In this document: positions 1 through 9,835 of the stretch, piece by piece
How positions within the stretch are numbered: position 1 is the stretch's first letter
How the letters are laid out: every line of letters starts with the position of its first letter
NCBI RefSeq assembly: GCF_009192945.1
Contig: NZ_NSET01000004.1
Location: 164,322 to 228,321 of the forward strand
DNA: 64,000 nt
From: Xanthomonas maliensis
GTDB taxonomy: Bacteria > Pseudomonadota > Gammaproteobacteria > Xanthomonadales > Xanthomonadaceae
Reading direction: 5' to 3'
Translations under genes and position numbers: made by a program
The notes under the pieces: generated by a model
The model's input: only the letters and a program-made list of their open reading frames with translations
Told to the model about the DNA's origin: nothing
Database searches by the model: none

Positions 1-1191
<1,191 letters not shown>

Positions 1192-1248
1192 GGAGGGAAG
1201 AGTAGCGCCAGAACGTGAAGAAAGCGGGTAGCCGGGCCGACCGGGCGG

Positions 1249-1833
1249 TCAGCGCAGCGCGGCCTGCAAGGCCTTGCGGATCACCGTGGCGACGTCGTCC
1301 CCCTCGGCCCCCGCATCGCGCGCCATGCGCGCCGCCTCGGCGGGTTTGTAGCCCAGCTGCTGCAGGGCGACGGTGGCCTCGGACACCGCGTCCGGACCGA
1401 GCTGGCCTGTGATCGGCGCGCCGCTGCTGAAATCGGCCGCACGATCGCGCAGCTCCACCACCATACGCTCGGCAGTCTTCTTGCCGATGCCGGGAATACG
1501 CGTCAGCGCGGTGATGTCGCCGGCGGTGATCAGGCGGGCGAACTCGTCGACGCTGACCCCCGACAACACGGCCAGGGCGATCTTGGCACCGATGCCACTG
1601 ACCTTCTGCACGTCGCGAAACAGCCGTCGTTCGCCTTCGCGCAGGAAGCCGTACAGCGCCACGCTGTCTTCCTTCTGGGCGTAATGGGTGAACAGGATGA
1701 CGTCGCGACCGACATCGGGCAGATCGTAGAAGGTGCTCATCGGCGCCTCCAGCTCATAGCCGACCCCACCGACATCGATCACCAGCCACGGCGGCTGCTT
1801 ATAGGCGAGGATCCCGCGCAGACGGCCGATCAT
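1249..1833 (-). CDS. ruvA: Holliday junction branch migration protein RuvA
   Basis: RuvA binds four-way DNA junctions as a tetramer and loads the RuvB motor during recombinational repair. The 194-residue product has the expected length and begins [18 protein letters not shown], the typical OB-fold start. Two helix-hairpin-helix motifs follow at about residues 71-85 ([15 protein letters not shown]) and 105-120 ([16 protein letters not shown]), and a flexible linker leads to the C-terminal domain that contacts RuvB. It lies downstream of ruvC on the same strand, separated by a 133-bp spacer filled with GGGACCC repeats. ruvB is not in the visible part. Confidence 0.97.
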   Translation of the reverse strand: MIGRLRGILAYKQPPWLVIDVGGVGYELEAPMSTFYDLPDVGRDVILFTHYAQKEDSVALYGFLREGERRLFRDVQKVSGIGAKIALAVLSGVSVDEFARLITAGDITALTRIPGIGKKTAERMVVELRDRAADFSSGAPITGQLGPDAVSEATVALQQLGYKPAEAARMARDAGAEGDDVATVIRKALQAALR

Positions 1834-1842
1834 GCGGAAGCT

Positions 1843-1945
1843 CCGGGACCCGGGACCCGGGACCCGGGACTCGTAAAGGCGATGCTCGCCGGAGCTTCAT
1901 CGCTCGATGCTGGTCGCGTCCCGGGTCCCGCGTCCCCAGTCCCGG
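1843..1945. repeat. GGGACCC heptamer tandem repeat with inverted partner
   Basis: Four consecutive heptamers (three GGGACCC and one GGGACTC) occupy 1845-1872 in the ruvC-ruvA spacer. About 45 bp away, 1916-1945 carries the complementary motif GTCCCGGGTCCCG and a degenerate continuation. The two blocks could pair as a GC-rich hairpin in RNA or single-stranded DNA. A related pair occurs just upstream of ruvC (2563-2594). It looks like a short intergenic repeat family; a role in the ruv transcript is unknown. Confidence 0.75.
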
Positions 1946-1966
1946 CCTTTCCCGACATCTTCATGC

Positions 1967-2488
1967 TCATTTCCGGCTCCACGCCTGTTGAGGATTGACG
2001 CCCAATCGCTGCGCCGTGGCGCGCACATGGGCGTGGGTGATGGCCACCGCCAGCGCATCGGCGGCGTCGGCCTGCAGCTTGCCTTGCAACTGGAGCATGA
2101 GCCCGACCATATGCTGGACCTGCCCCTTGTCCGCGCCGCCGCGACCGACCAGGGCCAGCTTGATCTCGGTCGCCGCATACTCGTGGACGGCCAGATCGCG
2201 CAACACTGCCGCGCAGATCGCCGCGCCGCGCGCCTGGCCGAGCTTGAGCGCCGAGTCGGCACTCTTGCCGACGAACACCTTCTCGATCGCCACTTCCTGC
2301 GGCCGGTAGGTCTCGATCACCTCCGACAACCCATGCAGCAAACGCTTCAGGCGCTGGGCGAAATCGCCCTCGCCCAGCAGCAGCAAGGGCGCGTGATACA
2401 CATGACGACTGCGCCCGCCAGCATCCACATCGATGATCCCGATGCCGGTGCGCTGCGATCCCGGGTCGATGCCGAGGATGCGAATCAC
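1967..2488 (-). CDS. ruvC: Crossover junction endodeoxyribonuclease RuvC
   Basis: RuvC resolves Holliday junctions after RuvAB branch migration. I place the start at the GTG at 2488, which gives the canonical N-terminus [15 protein letters not shown] and 173 residues, the normal family size. The open frame continues upstream to 2749, but that part is only the shadow of yebC. The four acidic catalytic residues of the RNase H-like fold can be assigned as D8 (IDPGS), E69 (VAIEK), D141 and D144 (ADAADALA). The gene sits between yebC and ruvA, the usual proteobacterial yebC-ruvC-ruvA order. Confidence 0.96.
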   Translation of the reverse strand: MIRILGIDPGSQRTGIGIIDVDAGGRSRHVYHAPLLLLGEGDFAQRLKRLLHGLSEVIETYRPQEVAIEKVFVGKSADSALKLGQARGAAICAAVLRDLAVHEYAATEIKLALVGRGGADKGQVQHMVGLMLQLQGKLQADAADALAVAITHAHVRATAQRLGVNPQQAWSRK

Positions 2489-2562
2489 ACCGGGAGCGGG
2501 AACCTGCGATGAGGGGCTGGCAACCGCCAGCTCGGCGACGACCCGACGGCTGCCAACGCGCG

Positions 2563-2594
2563 TCCGGGACCCCGGCCCCGCGTCCCGGGTCCCG
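2563..2594. repeat. GGGACCC-type inverted repeat upstream of ruvC
   Basis: The sequence holds CCGGGACCCC and, after a short gap, GTCCCGGGTCCCG. It is the same GGGACCC motif family as in the ruvC-ruvA spacer and is able to form a short GC stem. It lies between the yebC stop and the ruvC start. Confidence 0.6.
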
Positions 2595-2612
2595 TTGGGA
2601 GGCATCGCGCGC

Positions 2613-3347
2613 CTACGCCCCCGCGCCCAGCGCGGCCTGGTCGACGTTGGAATACACGTCCTGCACGTCGTCGAGGTCTTCGAGCATGTCCAGCAGCTTG
2701 CGCACCTGCACGGCAGTGTCGCCATCGACGGCGATATCGTTTTCGGCACGGAACGTGATCTCGGCGTGCGCCGGCACCAGGCCGGCGGCCGTCAGCGCGT
2801 CGCGTACCTGGGCGAAGCTTTCCGGTGCGGTCAGCACGTCGATGGCGCCGTCTTCCGGATACACCACCACGTCGTCGGCGCCGGCGTCGATCGCCGCCTC
2901 GGTCACCGCATCTTCGTCGGCACCGGCGGCATAACTGAACACGCCCAGGCGCTTGAACATGAAGGACACCGAGCCATCGGTTCCCATGTTGCCGCCGCAT
3001 TTGCTAAAAGCATGGCGAACATCGGCCACCGTGCGCACGCGATTGTCGGTCAGGCAGTCGACGATCACTGCCACGCCGCCGGGGGCATAGCCCTCGTAGC
3101 GCACTTCCTCGTACTCCACGCCTTCCAGCTCGCCGGTGGCCTTCTTGATGGCGCGCTCGATCACGTCCTTGGGCATGTTGGACGCCAATCCCTTGTCCAT
3201 CGCCACGCGCAGGCGCGGATTGTTGGCGGCATCGCCACCGCCGGCGCGCGCGGCCACGCTGATCTCGCGGATGATCTTGGTGAAAATCTTGCCGCGCTTG
3301 GCGTCGGACGCGTTCTTGCGGGCTTCGATCGAGGGGCCTCTACCCAT
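2613..3347 (-). CDS. yebC: YebC/TACO1 family protein
   Basis: This cytoplasmic protein family was long annotated as transcriptional regulators; later work links members to translation of difficult (for example proline-rich) sequences. The 244-residue product starts [20 protein letters not shown], the family signature region, and continues with [14 protein letters not shown], the conserved [20 protein letters not shown] and [16 protein letters not shown]. Length and motif order are complete. It is the first gene of the yebC-ruvC-ruvA group, as in many proteobacteria. The identity is clear; the molecular role in this organism is inferred from the family. Confidence 0.95.
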   Translation of the reverse strand: MGRGPSIEARKNASDAKRGKIFTKIIREISVAARAGGGDAANNPRLRVAMDKGLASNMPKDVIERAIKKATGELEGVEYEEVRYEGYAPGGVAVIVDCLTDNRVRTVADVRHAFSKCGGNMGTDGSVSFMFKRLGVFSYAAGADEDAVTEAAIDAGADDVVVYPEDGAIDVLTAPESFAQVRDALTAAGLVPAHAEITFRAENDIAVDGDTAVQVRKLLDMLEDLDDVQDVYSNVDQAALGAGA

Positions 3348-3419
3348 GGAGCATTCCAGACTGGCTGAAGACAGGGCGCGGATTTTACCTGATTGGCGCC
3401 CCCTTACGCGGCGGCCACC

Positions 3420-4091
3420 TCAGTGCTGGAATCGCCCGCTGCCCAGAAAGGCCAATGCCTGCCGCGCCGCGGCTGGCGACAGCAACAGGCCGCTGTGGCT
3501 GGCGCGGACCACACAATGGTCGCGCAGGCCGGGCAGCTGCGTTTCGCCCAGGCTCACGGTTCCGTCCGACACCGCGCCAAGCGGAGCCAACCAGTGGCCC
3601 AGCCCGCGCGGGACGCAGCCGGCGACCTGGCCGATCTCGGCTGGGCCGTCCCAGTGCCCCACGCCCTGCTGCAGCAAGTCGGCACTGCGACCCATCGCCC
3701 ACGGCAGGCCGCGTCTGGCCAACCCACGCGCCACACCGCTGCCGGCCAGCGGGCTTCCCAGGCAGACCACCCGTCGCACCGGCAGCTCCGGCGCACTGCG
3801 CAGGGCTTGTGCGGCAATCAAGCCGCCAAGGCTGTGACAGACCAGCGCTTGCGCGCCGGTCGCGCGCAGGCGGCCAATCAGCCGCGGCACCGCCTGCGCG
3901 GGACCGCCCAGGACGCTGGCGTAGCCGAACAGCGCCGGCCGATACCCCCCCTGCCGCAATCGACGTGCCAGTGGCAGCAACCAGAGCGGGGAATTCCAGA
4001 TGCCATGCACCAGCAGGACATCGGCCAGTGCGCTGCCGCCGGCGTCGGCTGGCGCCAGCACGCGCAGGGGCACGACAGGCGGAGACGACAT
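3420..4091 (-). CDS. Alpha/beta hydrolase (lipase/PGAP1-like)
   Basis: A 223-residue predicted alpha/beta-hydrolase. It shows the oxyanion-loop motif VLLVHGIWN at about residues 25-33 and the nucleophile elbow CHSLGG at 85-90, so Ser87 is the likely nucleophile. A C-terminal RASHSG supplies a candidate catalytic histidine, and DGTVS a candidate aspartate. No signal peptide is visible, so it is probably cytoplasmic. It stands 12 bp downstream of the GNAT gene and just upstream of yebC on the same strand, suggesting joint transcription. The substrate cannot be told from the sequence. Confidence 0.8.
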   Translation of the reverse strand: MSSPPVVPLRVLAPADAGGSALADVLLVHGIWNSPLWLLPLARRLRQGGYRPALFGYASVLGGPAQAVPRLIGRLRATGAQALVCHSLGGLIAAQALRSAPELPVRRVVCLGSPLAGSGVARGLARRGLPWAMGRSADLLQQGVGHWDGPAEIGQVAGCVPRGLGHWLAPLGAVSDGTVSLGETQLPGLRDHCVVRASHSGLLLSPAAARQALAFLGSGRFQH

Positions 4092-4103
4092 CGACGTGAC
4101 CGC

Positions 4104-4628
4104 TCAGCGGGACGACAGGCGCGGCTCCCGCCGCAGGATGAATTCGCGATCGACAGTCGCGCCGACCGGGAAATCGTATTCGCCGACCTGCACGAAGCCA
4201 TAGCGCGCATAGAAGCGTTGGGCGCCGAAGTTTTCCGACCACACGCCGATCCATAGCGTCCGTGGGCCGTCGCGCTCCAGCCACTGCAACGCCGTCTCGA
4301 ACAGGCGGCTGCCCCAACCGCAACTCTGGTATTGCTTGAGCAGGTAGAGCCGTTTCAGTTCGCCATCGCCCGGACGCACCTCGGCATGCGGCAGGCCGCA
4401 GGGACCGGCGGCGGCATGGCCAATGGCCACGCCCTCATGCTCCAGCAACCAGATCGCATAGTTGGGATGGCCGAGCACGATCTGCGCACGCTCGACCGAA
4501 AAGGTCTCGATCAGGAAGTCGCGCAGATCCTGTTCGGGATAGAGATGACCGAAGGTCTCGGTAAAGGTGGCGGTAGCGATCCGCGCGACCGCCGCGGCAT
4601 CGTCCAACGTGGCGCGGCGGATCTGCAT
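4104..4628 (-). CDS. GNAT family N-acetyltransferase
   Basis: The 174-residue product has the GCN5-related acetyltransferase fold. An N-terminal IRRATLDDAAAVARI strand-helix comes first, then the acetyl-CoA-binding motif LKRLYLLKQYQSCGWGSRL (QxxGxG/A variant, about residues 90-109), and the C-terminal NFGAQRFYARYGFVQVGE of motif B. It lies between an acidic small protein (3 bp away) and an alpha/beta hydrolase, all on the minus strand. The acetylated substrate is unknown; small molecules and protein N-termini are both possible for this family. Confidence 0.88.
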   Translation of the reverse strand: MQIRRATLDDAAAVARIATATFTETFGHLYPEQDLRDFLIETFSVERAQIVLGHPNYAIWLLEHEGVAIGHAAAGPCGLPHAEVRPGDGELKRLYLLKQYQSCGWGSRLFETALQWLERDGPRTLWIGVWSENFGAQRFYARYGFVQVGEYDFPVGATVDREFILRREPRLSSR

Positions 4629-4631
4629 GGC

Positions 4632-4925
4632 TCAACGGCCCTCTTCGGCCTCGTCGTCCTCTTCCTCTTCTTCGTCCTCGGACTCCTCGTCTTCGGACTC
4701 TTCATCGTCCTCGTACTCGTAGTCGTCCTCGCCGAAGTCCTCGCCATCCCAGCGCCCTTCCGGATCGGGGACGAAGGTCAACGGCGCGTTGGCACCGGCG
4801 CCGACGCGCACCAGCCAGCCGCCGAAGACGCGCGCACGCTGGGTGGTGATGGTGTCTGTGGCCCCTTCATTTTCCAGCGTCTCCCACTCGAGGGCGAAGG
4901 CCTGGTCGTTATCGGTCTCACTCAT
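4632..4925 (-). CDS. Small strongly acidic protein of unknown function
   Basis: A 97-residue protein that I do not recognise as a named family. The first 60 residues look folded (EWETLENEGATDTITTQRAR, then GGWLVRVGAG). From about residue 63 the chain is nearly all aspartate and glutamate with scattered tyrosine and serine. It is 30 bp downstream of aspS and 3 bp upstream of the GNAT gene, so it is likely part of one transcript. The tail could bind metal ions or basic proteins, but nothing in the sequence shows this. Its coding status is supported by tight operon spacing and the ATG at 4925. Confidence 0.75.
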   Translation of the reverse strand: MSETDNDQAFALEWETLENEGATDTITTQRARVFGGWLVRVGAGANAPLTFVPDPEGRWDGEDFGEDDYEYEDDEESEDEESEDEEEEEDDEAEEGR

Positions 4926-4955
4926 GTCGCTGTCTCCGCTGGGAGGGATGGGGAA

Positions 4956-6707
4956 TCACTTGGCCTGCGGCCGGACCTGCACGTGCACTTCGGCCAGCTG
5001 CGCATCGGCAATTGGCGACGGCGCATCGGTCATCAGGTCCTGCGCACCGGTGGTCTTGGGGAAGGGAATCACGTCGCGGATCGACTCGGTGCCGGCCATC
5101 AGCGCGGCGATACGGTCGATCCCGAAGGCGATGCCGCCATGCGGGGGTGCGCCGTAGTTCAGCGCATCGAGCAGGAAGCCGAACTTGGCGCGCGCTTCCT
5201 CGGCACCGATGCCGAGCAGCTCGAACACCGCGCTCTGCATGTCCGGGCGATGGATACGGATCGAACCGCCACCGATCTCGTTGCCGTTGAGCACCATGTC
5301 GTAGCCGCGCGAGACCGCGGTCCTGGCATTGGCACGCAGGTCGGCGATGTCGTCCACTGCCGGCGCGGTGAAAGGGTGATGCAGGGCGACATAGCGTTGC
5401 GCCTCCTCATCCCATTCGAACATCGGGAAGTCGGTGACCCACAACGGACGCCAGCCCTCGGCGACCAGGCCAAAGTCCTTGCCGGCCTTCAAGCGCAGCG
5501 CGCCCATGAAGTCGGACACCTTGGTGTAGCTGCCAGCGCCGAAGAACACCAGGTCGCCATTGCCGGCACCGACGTGGGCCACCAGCGCAGCGAAGGCCGG
5601 CTCGCTGAAGAATTTCTGGATCGGCGAGCTGATCTCGCCGTTGTCGGCGATCTTGATGTAAGCCAGGCCCTTGGCGCCGTACTTGGCGGCATGCGCGGCG
5701 TATTCGTCGATCTGCTTGCGCGACAGGCTGGCGCCGCCGGGAATGCGCAGTGCGGCGACACGACCATCGGCATCGCTAGCCGGGCCGGTGAACACCGCAA
5801 ATTCGCTGTCCTTGACCAGGTCGGCCACGTCGACCAGCTCCAGGGCGATGCGCAGGTCCGGCTTGTCCGAGCCGTAGCGACGCATCGCCTCGGCCCAGGT
5901 CATGCGCGGGAAGCTGGCGTCCAGCTCGACCTCGGCCACTTCCTTGAAGATCGCGCGGATCATCTCCTCGACGAAGTCCTGCACATCGCGCTCGCGCACG
6001 AAGGCGAACTCCATGTCCAGCTGGGTGAATTCCAGCTGGCGGTCGGCACGCAGGGCTTCGTCGCGGAAGCAACGGGCGATCTGGTAGTAGCGGTCGAAGC
6101 CAGCCACCATCAGGATCTGCTTGAACAACTGCGGGCTCTGCGGCAGTGCGTAGAACTCGCCCGGATGCATGCGCGCCGGCACCAGGAAATCGCGCGCGCC
6201 TTCCGGCGTGGCCTTGGTCAGGATCGGGGTCTCGATGTCCTGGAAGCCGCGCGCATCCAGATGGCGGCGCAGCGCCTGTACCAGCTTGATGCGGGTGCGC
6301 TGCATGCGCTGCATCTCCGGGCGGCGCAGATCCAGATAGCGATACTTCAGGCGGGTGTCCTCGCCCGGGTTTTCGTGCGCGTGGAACGGCAACGGCGCGG
6401 CCTTGTTCAACACGGTGATACGGCTGGCGATCACTTCCACCTTGCCAGTGCGCATCTTGTCGTTGACCGCGTGGCGGGCACGCACCACGCCTTCCACCTG
6501 CAGCACGTCTTCGTAGCCCAGCGACGCGGCCACCGCGAACACCTCGGCGTTGTCGACTTCCACCGTCACCTGCACGATGCCTTCGTGATCGCGCAGATCG
6601 ATGAAACAGACGCCGCCCTGGTTACGGGCCACGTCGGTCCAGCCGGCGAGGGTGACGGTTTGGCCGATCAGGGTCTCGTCGACCAGGCCGCAGAAGTGGG
6701 TACGCAT
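4956..6707 (-). CDS. aspS: Aspartyl-tRNA synthetase
   Basis: This enzyme charges tRNA-Asp in the cytoplasm. I choose the ATG at 6707 ([20 protein letters not shown]), giving 583 residues, rather than the open frame upstream to 6800, because this start matches the bacterial AspRS N-terminus. The anticodon-binding OB domain comes first. The class II catalytic core follows, with motif 2 [16 protein letters not shown] and motif 3 [14 protein letters not shown] near the end, and a bacterial GAD insertion lies between them. It is followed by the acidic small protein. The DUF3011 gene begins 154 bp away on the other strand. Confidence 0.97.
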   Translation of the reverse strand: MRTHFCGLVDETLIGQTVTLAGWTDVARNQGGVCFIDLRDHEGIVQVTVEVDNAEVFAVAASLGYEDVLQVEGVVRARHAVNDKMRTGKVEVIASRITVLNKAAPLPFHAHENPGEDTRLKYRYLDLRRPEMQRMQRTRIKLVQALRRHLDARGFQDIETPILTKATPEGARDFLVPARMHPGEFYALPQSPQLFKQILMVAGFDRYYQIARCFRDEALRADRQLEFTQLDMEFAFVRERDVQDFVEEMIRAIFKEVAEVELDASFPRMTWAEAMRRYGSDKPDLRIALELVDVADLVKDSEFAVFTGPASDADGRVAALRIPGGASLSRKQIDEYAAHAAKYGAKGLAYIKIADNGEISSPIQKFFSEPAFAALVAHVGAGNGDLVFFGAGSYTKVSDFMGALRLKAGKDFGLVAEGWRPLWVTDFPMFEWDEEAQRYVALHHPFTAPAVDDIADLRANARTAVSRGYDMVLNGNEIGGGSIRIHRPDMQSAVFELLGIGAEEARAKFGFLLDALNYGAPPHGGIAFGIDRIAALMAGTESIRDVIPFPKTTGAQDLMTDAPSPIADAQLAEVHVQVRPQAK

Positions 6708-6861
6708 CGAAAGCTCCGCTGGAAACCGGCGCAGGACGGCGCCGGAGAGCCGGGTATTCTGCGGCCCACGGCCGGCCGGGGCAAATGCGCAGGCGGTCAC
6801 GGTCGCTTAAGTCGGCGCTAGGCTGAATAGGCACAACCTCCTCTCGTTGCAGGACAAGACC

Positions 6862-7605
6862 ATGTCGCGCACAGCCTTGCTCTTTGCCGCCTGCCTGGCC
6901 CTGCCCGGCCTCCTGATCAGCCGCCATGCCCACGCCCAGGACCGCGGCTGGGACGGGCCATCGATCACCTGTTCCAGCAACGACAATCGCCGCCGCGAGT
7001 GCGACACCCCATTTCGCGGGCGCGCGGTGCTGGTGGAGAACATTTCCGGCACTCGATGCATCGAAGGACGCAACTGGGGCAGCGCGCGTGGGCGGATCTG
7101 GGTGGACAACGGCTGCCGGGGCCGCTTTGTCGAGGCCCGCGGCGGCTGGGGTGGCGGCTGGGACCGCGACGACGGCCCGGCCGCCGCCGGCACGGTGCGC
7201 TGCGAAAGCCGCGACCAGCGCCAGGCGGTCTGCCAGACCGGCTGGCGTCGCGCCACCCTGGTGCGCCAGCTCTCGGACACCCGCTGTGTCGAGGGCCGCA
7301 ACTGGCGCCAGGCACCGGGACGCATCTGGGTGGACGATGGCTGCCGCGGCGAGTTCGCCGAAGCCCGTGGCGGTTGGGACGGTGGCTGGGGTGGCGGCCG
7401 CCCGGCGAACGACTACGCGATCACCTGCAGCAGCGACGACCGGCGGCTGCGCACCTGTGGCTGGGACGGCCGCTACGGCGATCCGGTGCTGACCCGCCAA
7501 CTCTCCGACACCCGCTGCGAAGAAGGTCGCACCTGGGGATACGACCGTCGCCGCGCCACGGTCTGGGTCAACGACGGCTGCCGCGCCCGCTTCGAGGCGC
7601 GCTGA
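6862..7605 (+). CDS. Secreted DUF3011 repeat protein
   Basis: The ATG at 6862 gives 247 residues with a clear signal peptide (MSRTALLFAACLALPGLL, cleavage near HAHAQ), so the product is probably periplasmic or exported. The mature part is three DUF3011-type repeats of about 60 residues. Each has four cysteines, a C(I/V/E)EGR(N/T)W core and an IWVD(N/D)GCRGxF ending. The first two repeats are separated from the next by RGGWGGGW/RGGWDGGW spacers. Disulfides within each repeat are likely. The function of DUF3011 is not established. The gene is transcribed against its neighbours aspS and fmdB, which suggests a later insertion. A TTG five codons earlier is a less likely start. Confidence 0.85.
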   Translation: MSRTALLFAACLALPGLLISRHAHAQDRGWDGPSITCSSNDNRRRECDTPFRGRAVLVENISGTRCIEGRNWGSARGRIWVDNGCRGRFVEARGGWGGGWDRDDGPAAAGTVRCESRDQRQAVCQTGWRRATLVRQLSDTRCVEGRNWRQAPGRIWVDDGCRGEFAEARGGWDGGWGGGRPANDYAITCSSDDRRLRTCGWDGRYGDPVLTRQLSDTRCEEGRTWGYDRRRATVWVNDGCRARFEAR

Positions 7606-7713
7606 GCGCGCAAGCGCGGTTGCTCGAACATGCGCCGACGTGGCCGCAGCGCAGACTCGCTAACCGCGTGTTCGCCAGCGACGGCGCCGGAGTGTCCAGC
7701 AGTGTCGGCCTGC

Positions 7714-8019
7714 TCAGGACGCGGCGGATGGGCTCGCCGACGTCGCTGCGGCCGGCTTGGCGGAGGCAGCATCCGCCGCAGGTGCGCTGCCGGCAGCAGC
7801 GCCGCTGTCGACCAGGTTCTTCTTCTTTTCGCCGGCGGACTTGAAGTCGGTTTCGTACCACCCGCTTCCGGACAGGCGAAAGGCCGGTGCAGTGACCTGG
7901 CGGCGGACGCTGCCGACGGCAGCGCAGGTTGGGCATTGCTGCGGATCCGGATCGGCCATCTTCTGCAGGCGATCGAAGGCGTGGCCACAGCTGGAGCATT
8001 GGAACGCGTAGATAGGCAT
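7714..8019 (-). CDS. FmdB-family zinc ribbon protein
   Basis: A 101-residue protein with an N-terminal zinc ribbon: MPIYAFQCSSCGH supplies Cys8 and Cys11, and QQCPTCAA supplies Cys29 and Cys32. The central GSGWYETDFK is typical of FmdB-type proteins. The C-terminus is an alanine/serine/proline-rich, low-complexity tail. Members often stand next to aspS; here aspS lies downstream on the same strand but is separated by the opposite-strand DUF3011 gene. The family name comes from a proposed formamidase regulator; its actual role is not known. Confidence 0.85.
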   Translation of the reverse strand: MPIYAFQCSSCGHAFDRLQKMADPDPQQCPTCAAVGSVRRQVTAPAFRLSGSGWYETDFKSAGEKKKNLVDSGAAAGSAPAADAASAKPAAATSASPSAAS

Positions 8020-8182
8020 CGTGCGGTAGGTGCGGTGCGGATGGAGCGGCCGCAGATTCTACGGTGCGCGCTGGCATCAATGCAGCAGCGCCGGCGCCTC
8101 CCCTGCCCCTCGGCGCTGTTCGGAGGGACTGTTACACTGGCCCGGTGACCGACGCGCCTTTCCCCACACGAGGGCCGCAGCC

Positions 8183-9427
8183 GTGTTGCGGCTGACCGCC
8201 CTATTGCTCGGCGTCGGCCTGCTGCTGACCGGCAGCGGGCTGCTGGGCACCTTGCTCGCCGTGCGCGGGAGCCAGATCGGCTTCGACGCGCGCGCGCTCG
8301 GCCTGATCATGTCCGGCTACTTCGCCGGCTTTTTCCTCGGCACCTTCTTCGCTCCGCCGCTGATCCGACGGATCGGGCATGTGCGCGCATTCGCCTTCTA
8401 CGCCGCCTTGGCGGCGATTGCGGTGCTGCTGCATCCGATCTGGCTCGACGCCTGGGGCTGGGGGCTGCTACGGCTGCTGACCGGCGTGGCGCTGGTCGGC
8501 CTGTACACGGTGATCGAAAGCTGGTTGAACGCCGAGCCGGACGCACGTCGGCGCAGCCGGGTGTTTTCGGTCTACATGGCGGTGAATCTATCGGCATTGG
8601 CATTGGGCCAGTTGCTGTTGCGGGCCGGCGATGCGGCCGCGCCGGCAATGTTCACGCTGACGGCGATCCTGATCTGCGCGGCGGTGATGCCGGTGGTCAC
8701 CACGCGGCTGATCCCGCCGGAGGTCCCGCAGGTCTCGCGGCTACGGCTGAAGGCACTGTATGCGCTGGCGCCGGTGGCGACCGTCGCGGCCGGCTTGTCG
8801 GGTCTGGCGATGGGCGCGTTCTGGGGCCTGCTGCCGGTGTATGCGGACCGGATCGGCCTGGATGCCGATGGCGTCGCATTGTTCATGCTCACCGCCATCG
8901 TCGGCGGAGCGGCCCTGCAGTGGCCGATCGGGCGGATCAGCGATGGCCACGATCGGCGCATCGGGCTGGTGGCGGTCAGCGTGCTGGCCGCGGCCACTGC
9001 GATCGCGATCGCGCTGCCGGTCGTGCAGGGCAACCTGCAGCTGCTGTTCGCCTTGGTATTCGTCTATGGCGGCCTGGCCTTCTCGCTGTATCCGTTCGCC
9101 GTCGCCCACATGCTCGACTACCTGCCGCGCGAGGACCTGCTGGCCGGCTCCAGCAGCCTGCTGCTGGTGCATGGGGTGGGCGCCGCACTGGGCCCTGCGC
9201 TGGCGGGTGGGGCAATGCAAAAATTTGGTCCGTTCGCGCTGCCGATGTACTTTGCCTGCATGCTGGTGTTGTTGGCGGGGTTCGTCCTGCACCGACTGCT
9301 GCGCTTCACGCGCCGCCGCCCACACCCGATCGCCTTCCGGCCGATGGTGCGCACCACCCCAGCCGCGCTGGAACTGATGCCGGAGACCCAGCAGGCGCCA
9401 GCGCCGACGCCGCGGCGCAGCTCCTGA
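8183..9427 (+). CDS. MFS transporter (YcaD-like)
   Basis: A 12-helix major facilitator superfamily protein of the inner membrane, 414 residues from the GTG at 8183 (VLRLTALLLGVGLLLTGSGL). The open frame extends upstream to 8030, but that segment has no hydrophobic start and overlaps the fmdB promoter region. YcaD-like features are TVIESWLNAEPDARRRSR in the first half and the loop WPIGRISDGHDRR after helix 8. The C-terminus is a short basic, proline-rich tail. No partner genes are adjacent and the substrate is unknown. Confidence 0.85.
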   Translation: MLRLTALLLGVGLLLTGSGLLGTLLAVRGSQIGFDARALGLIMSGYFAGFFLGTFFAPPLIRRIGHVRAFAFYAALAAIAVLLHPIWLDAWGWGLLRLLTGVALVGLYTVIESWLNAEPDARRRSRVFSVYMAVNLSALALGQLLLRAGDAAAPAMFTLTAILICAAVMPVVTTRLIPPEVPQVSRLRLKALYALAPVATVAAGLSGLAMGAFWGLLPVYADRIGLDADGVALFMLTAIVGGAALQWPIGRISDGHDRRIGLVAVSVLAAATAIAIALPVVQGNLQLLFALVFVYGGLAFSLYPFAVAHMLDYLPREDLLAGSSSLLLVHGVGAALGPALAGGAMQKFGPFALPMYFACMLVLLAGFVLHRLLRFTRRRPHPIAFRPMVRTTPAALELMPETQQAPAPTPRRSS

Positions 9428-9835
9428 AGCGCGCGCAGGGCCAGTACCGACTAGCGCATTGACGAAAACGCAGGGATCCCTGCACGCGTCCTCGGCATGT
9501 GGAAGCGCGACGGGGCAGTCATCCCGACGCAACGCAGGCGCAGCACACTACCGCTTTTCCGCGCATCCGCGCTGCCATGGAAACGCCGTCCGATCTGCAG
9601 TCGCGATTAATAGCGCGCGCGTTGTTGGTCACGGCCAACGCCGTGGTCAACGGCCGCGCACGCCATTCGCGCCACGCAGACAGTACTGCGGTGGACCTGG
9701 CCGCCCGATCTCCGATAGCGCTGCGTGCAGGAGATCGCCTGCAAGCAGCACGCGCCGGCATCGCCGCACATGGCGCCCTTCCCCGCTCCCAACGCGGCAA
9801 GATGACCCGCAACCGAGCCAGCCTCAGGTGACCGC
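9428..9835. other. Intergenic stretch without recognised gene
   Basis: These 408 bp separate the MFS gene from the phospholipase gene. Several short frames cross it on both strands, but all have arginine/alanine/serine-rich shadow compositions and no convincing ribosome binding site. I see no strong terminator stem, riboswitch or repeat; the stretch should contain the phospholipase promoter. Confidence 0.5.

Noticed and set aside
4332..6821. An 829-codon open frame on the plus strand opposite aspS.
   Set aside because: It is histidine/arginine/glutamine/leucine-rich shadow of aspS in high-GC DNA, with no family motif or ribosome site.
9428..9835. Short frames in the gap before the phospholipase gene.
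   Set aside because: None has a credible start, composition or family resemblance.
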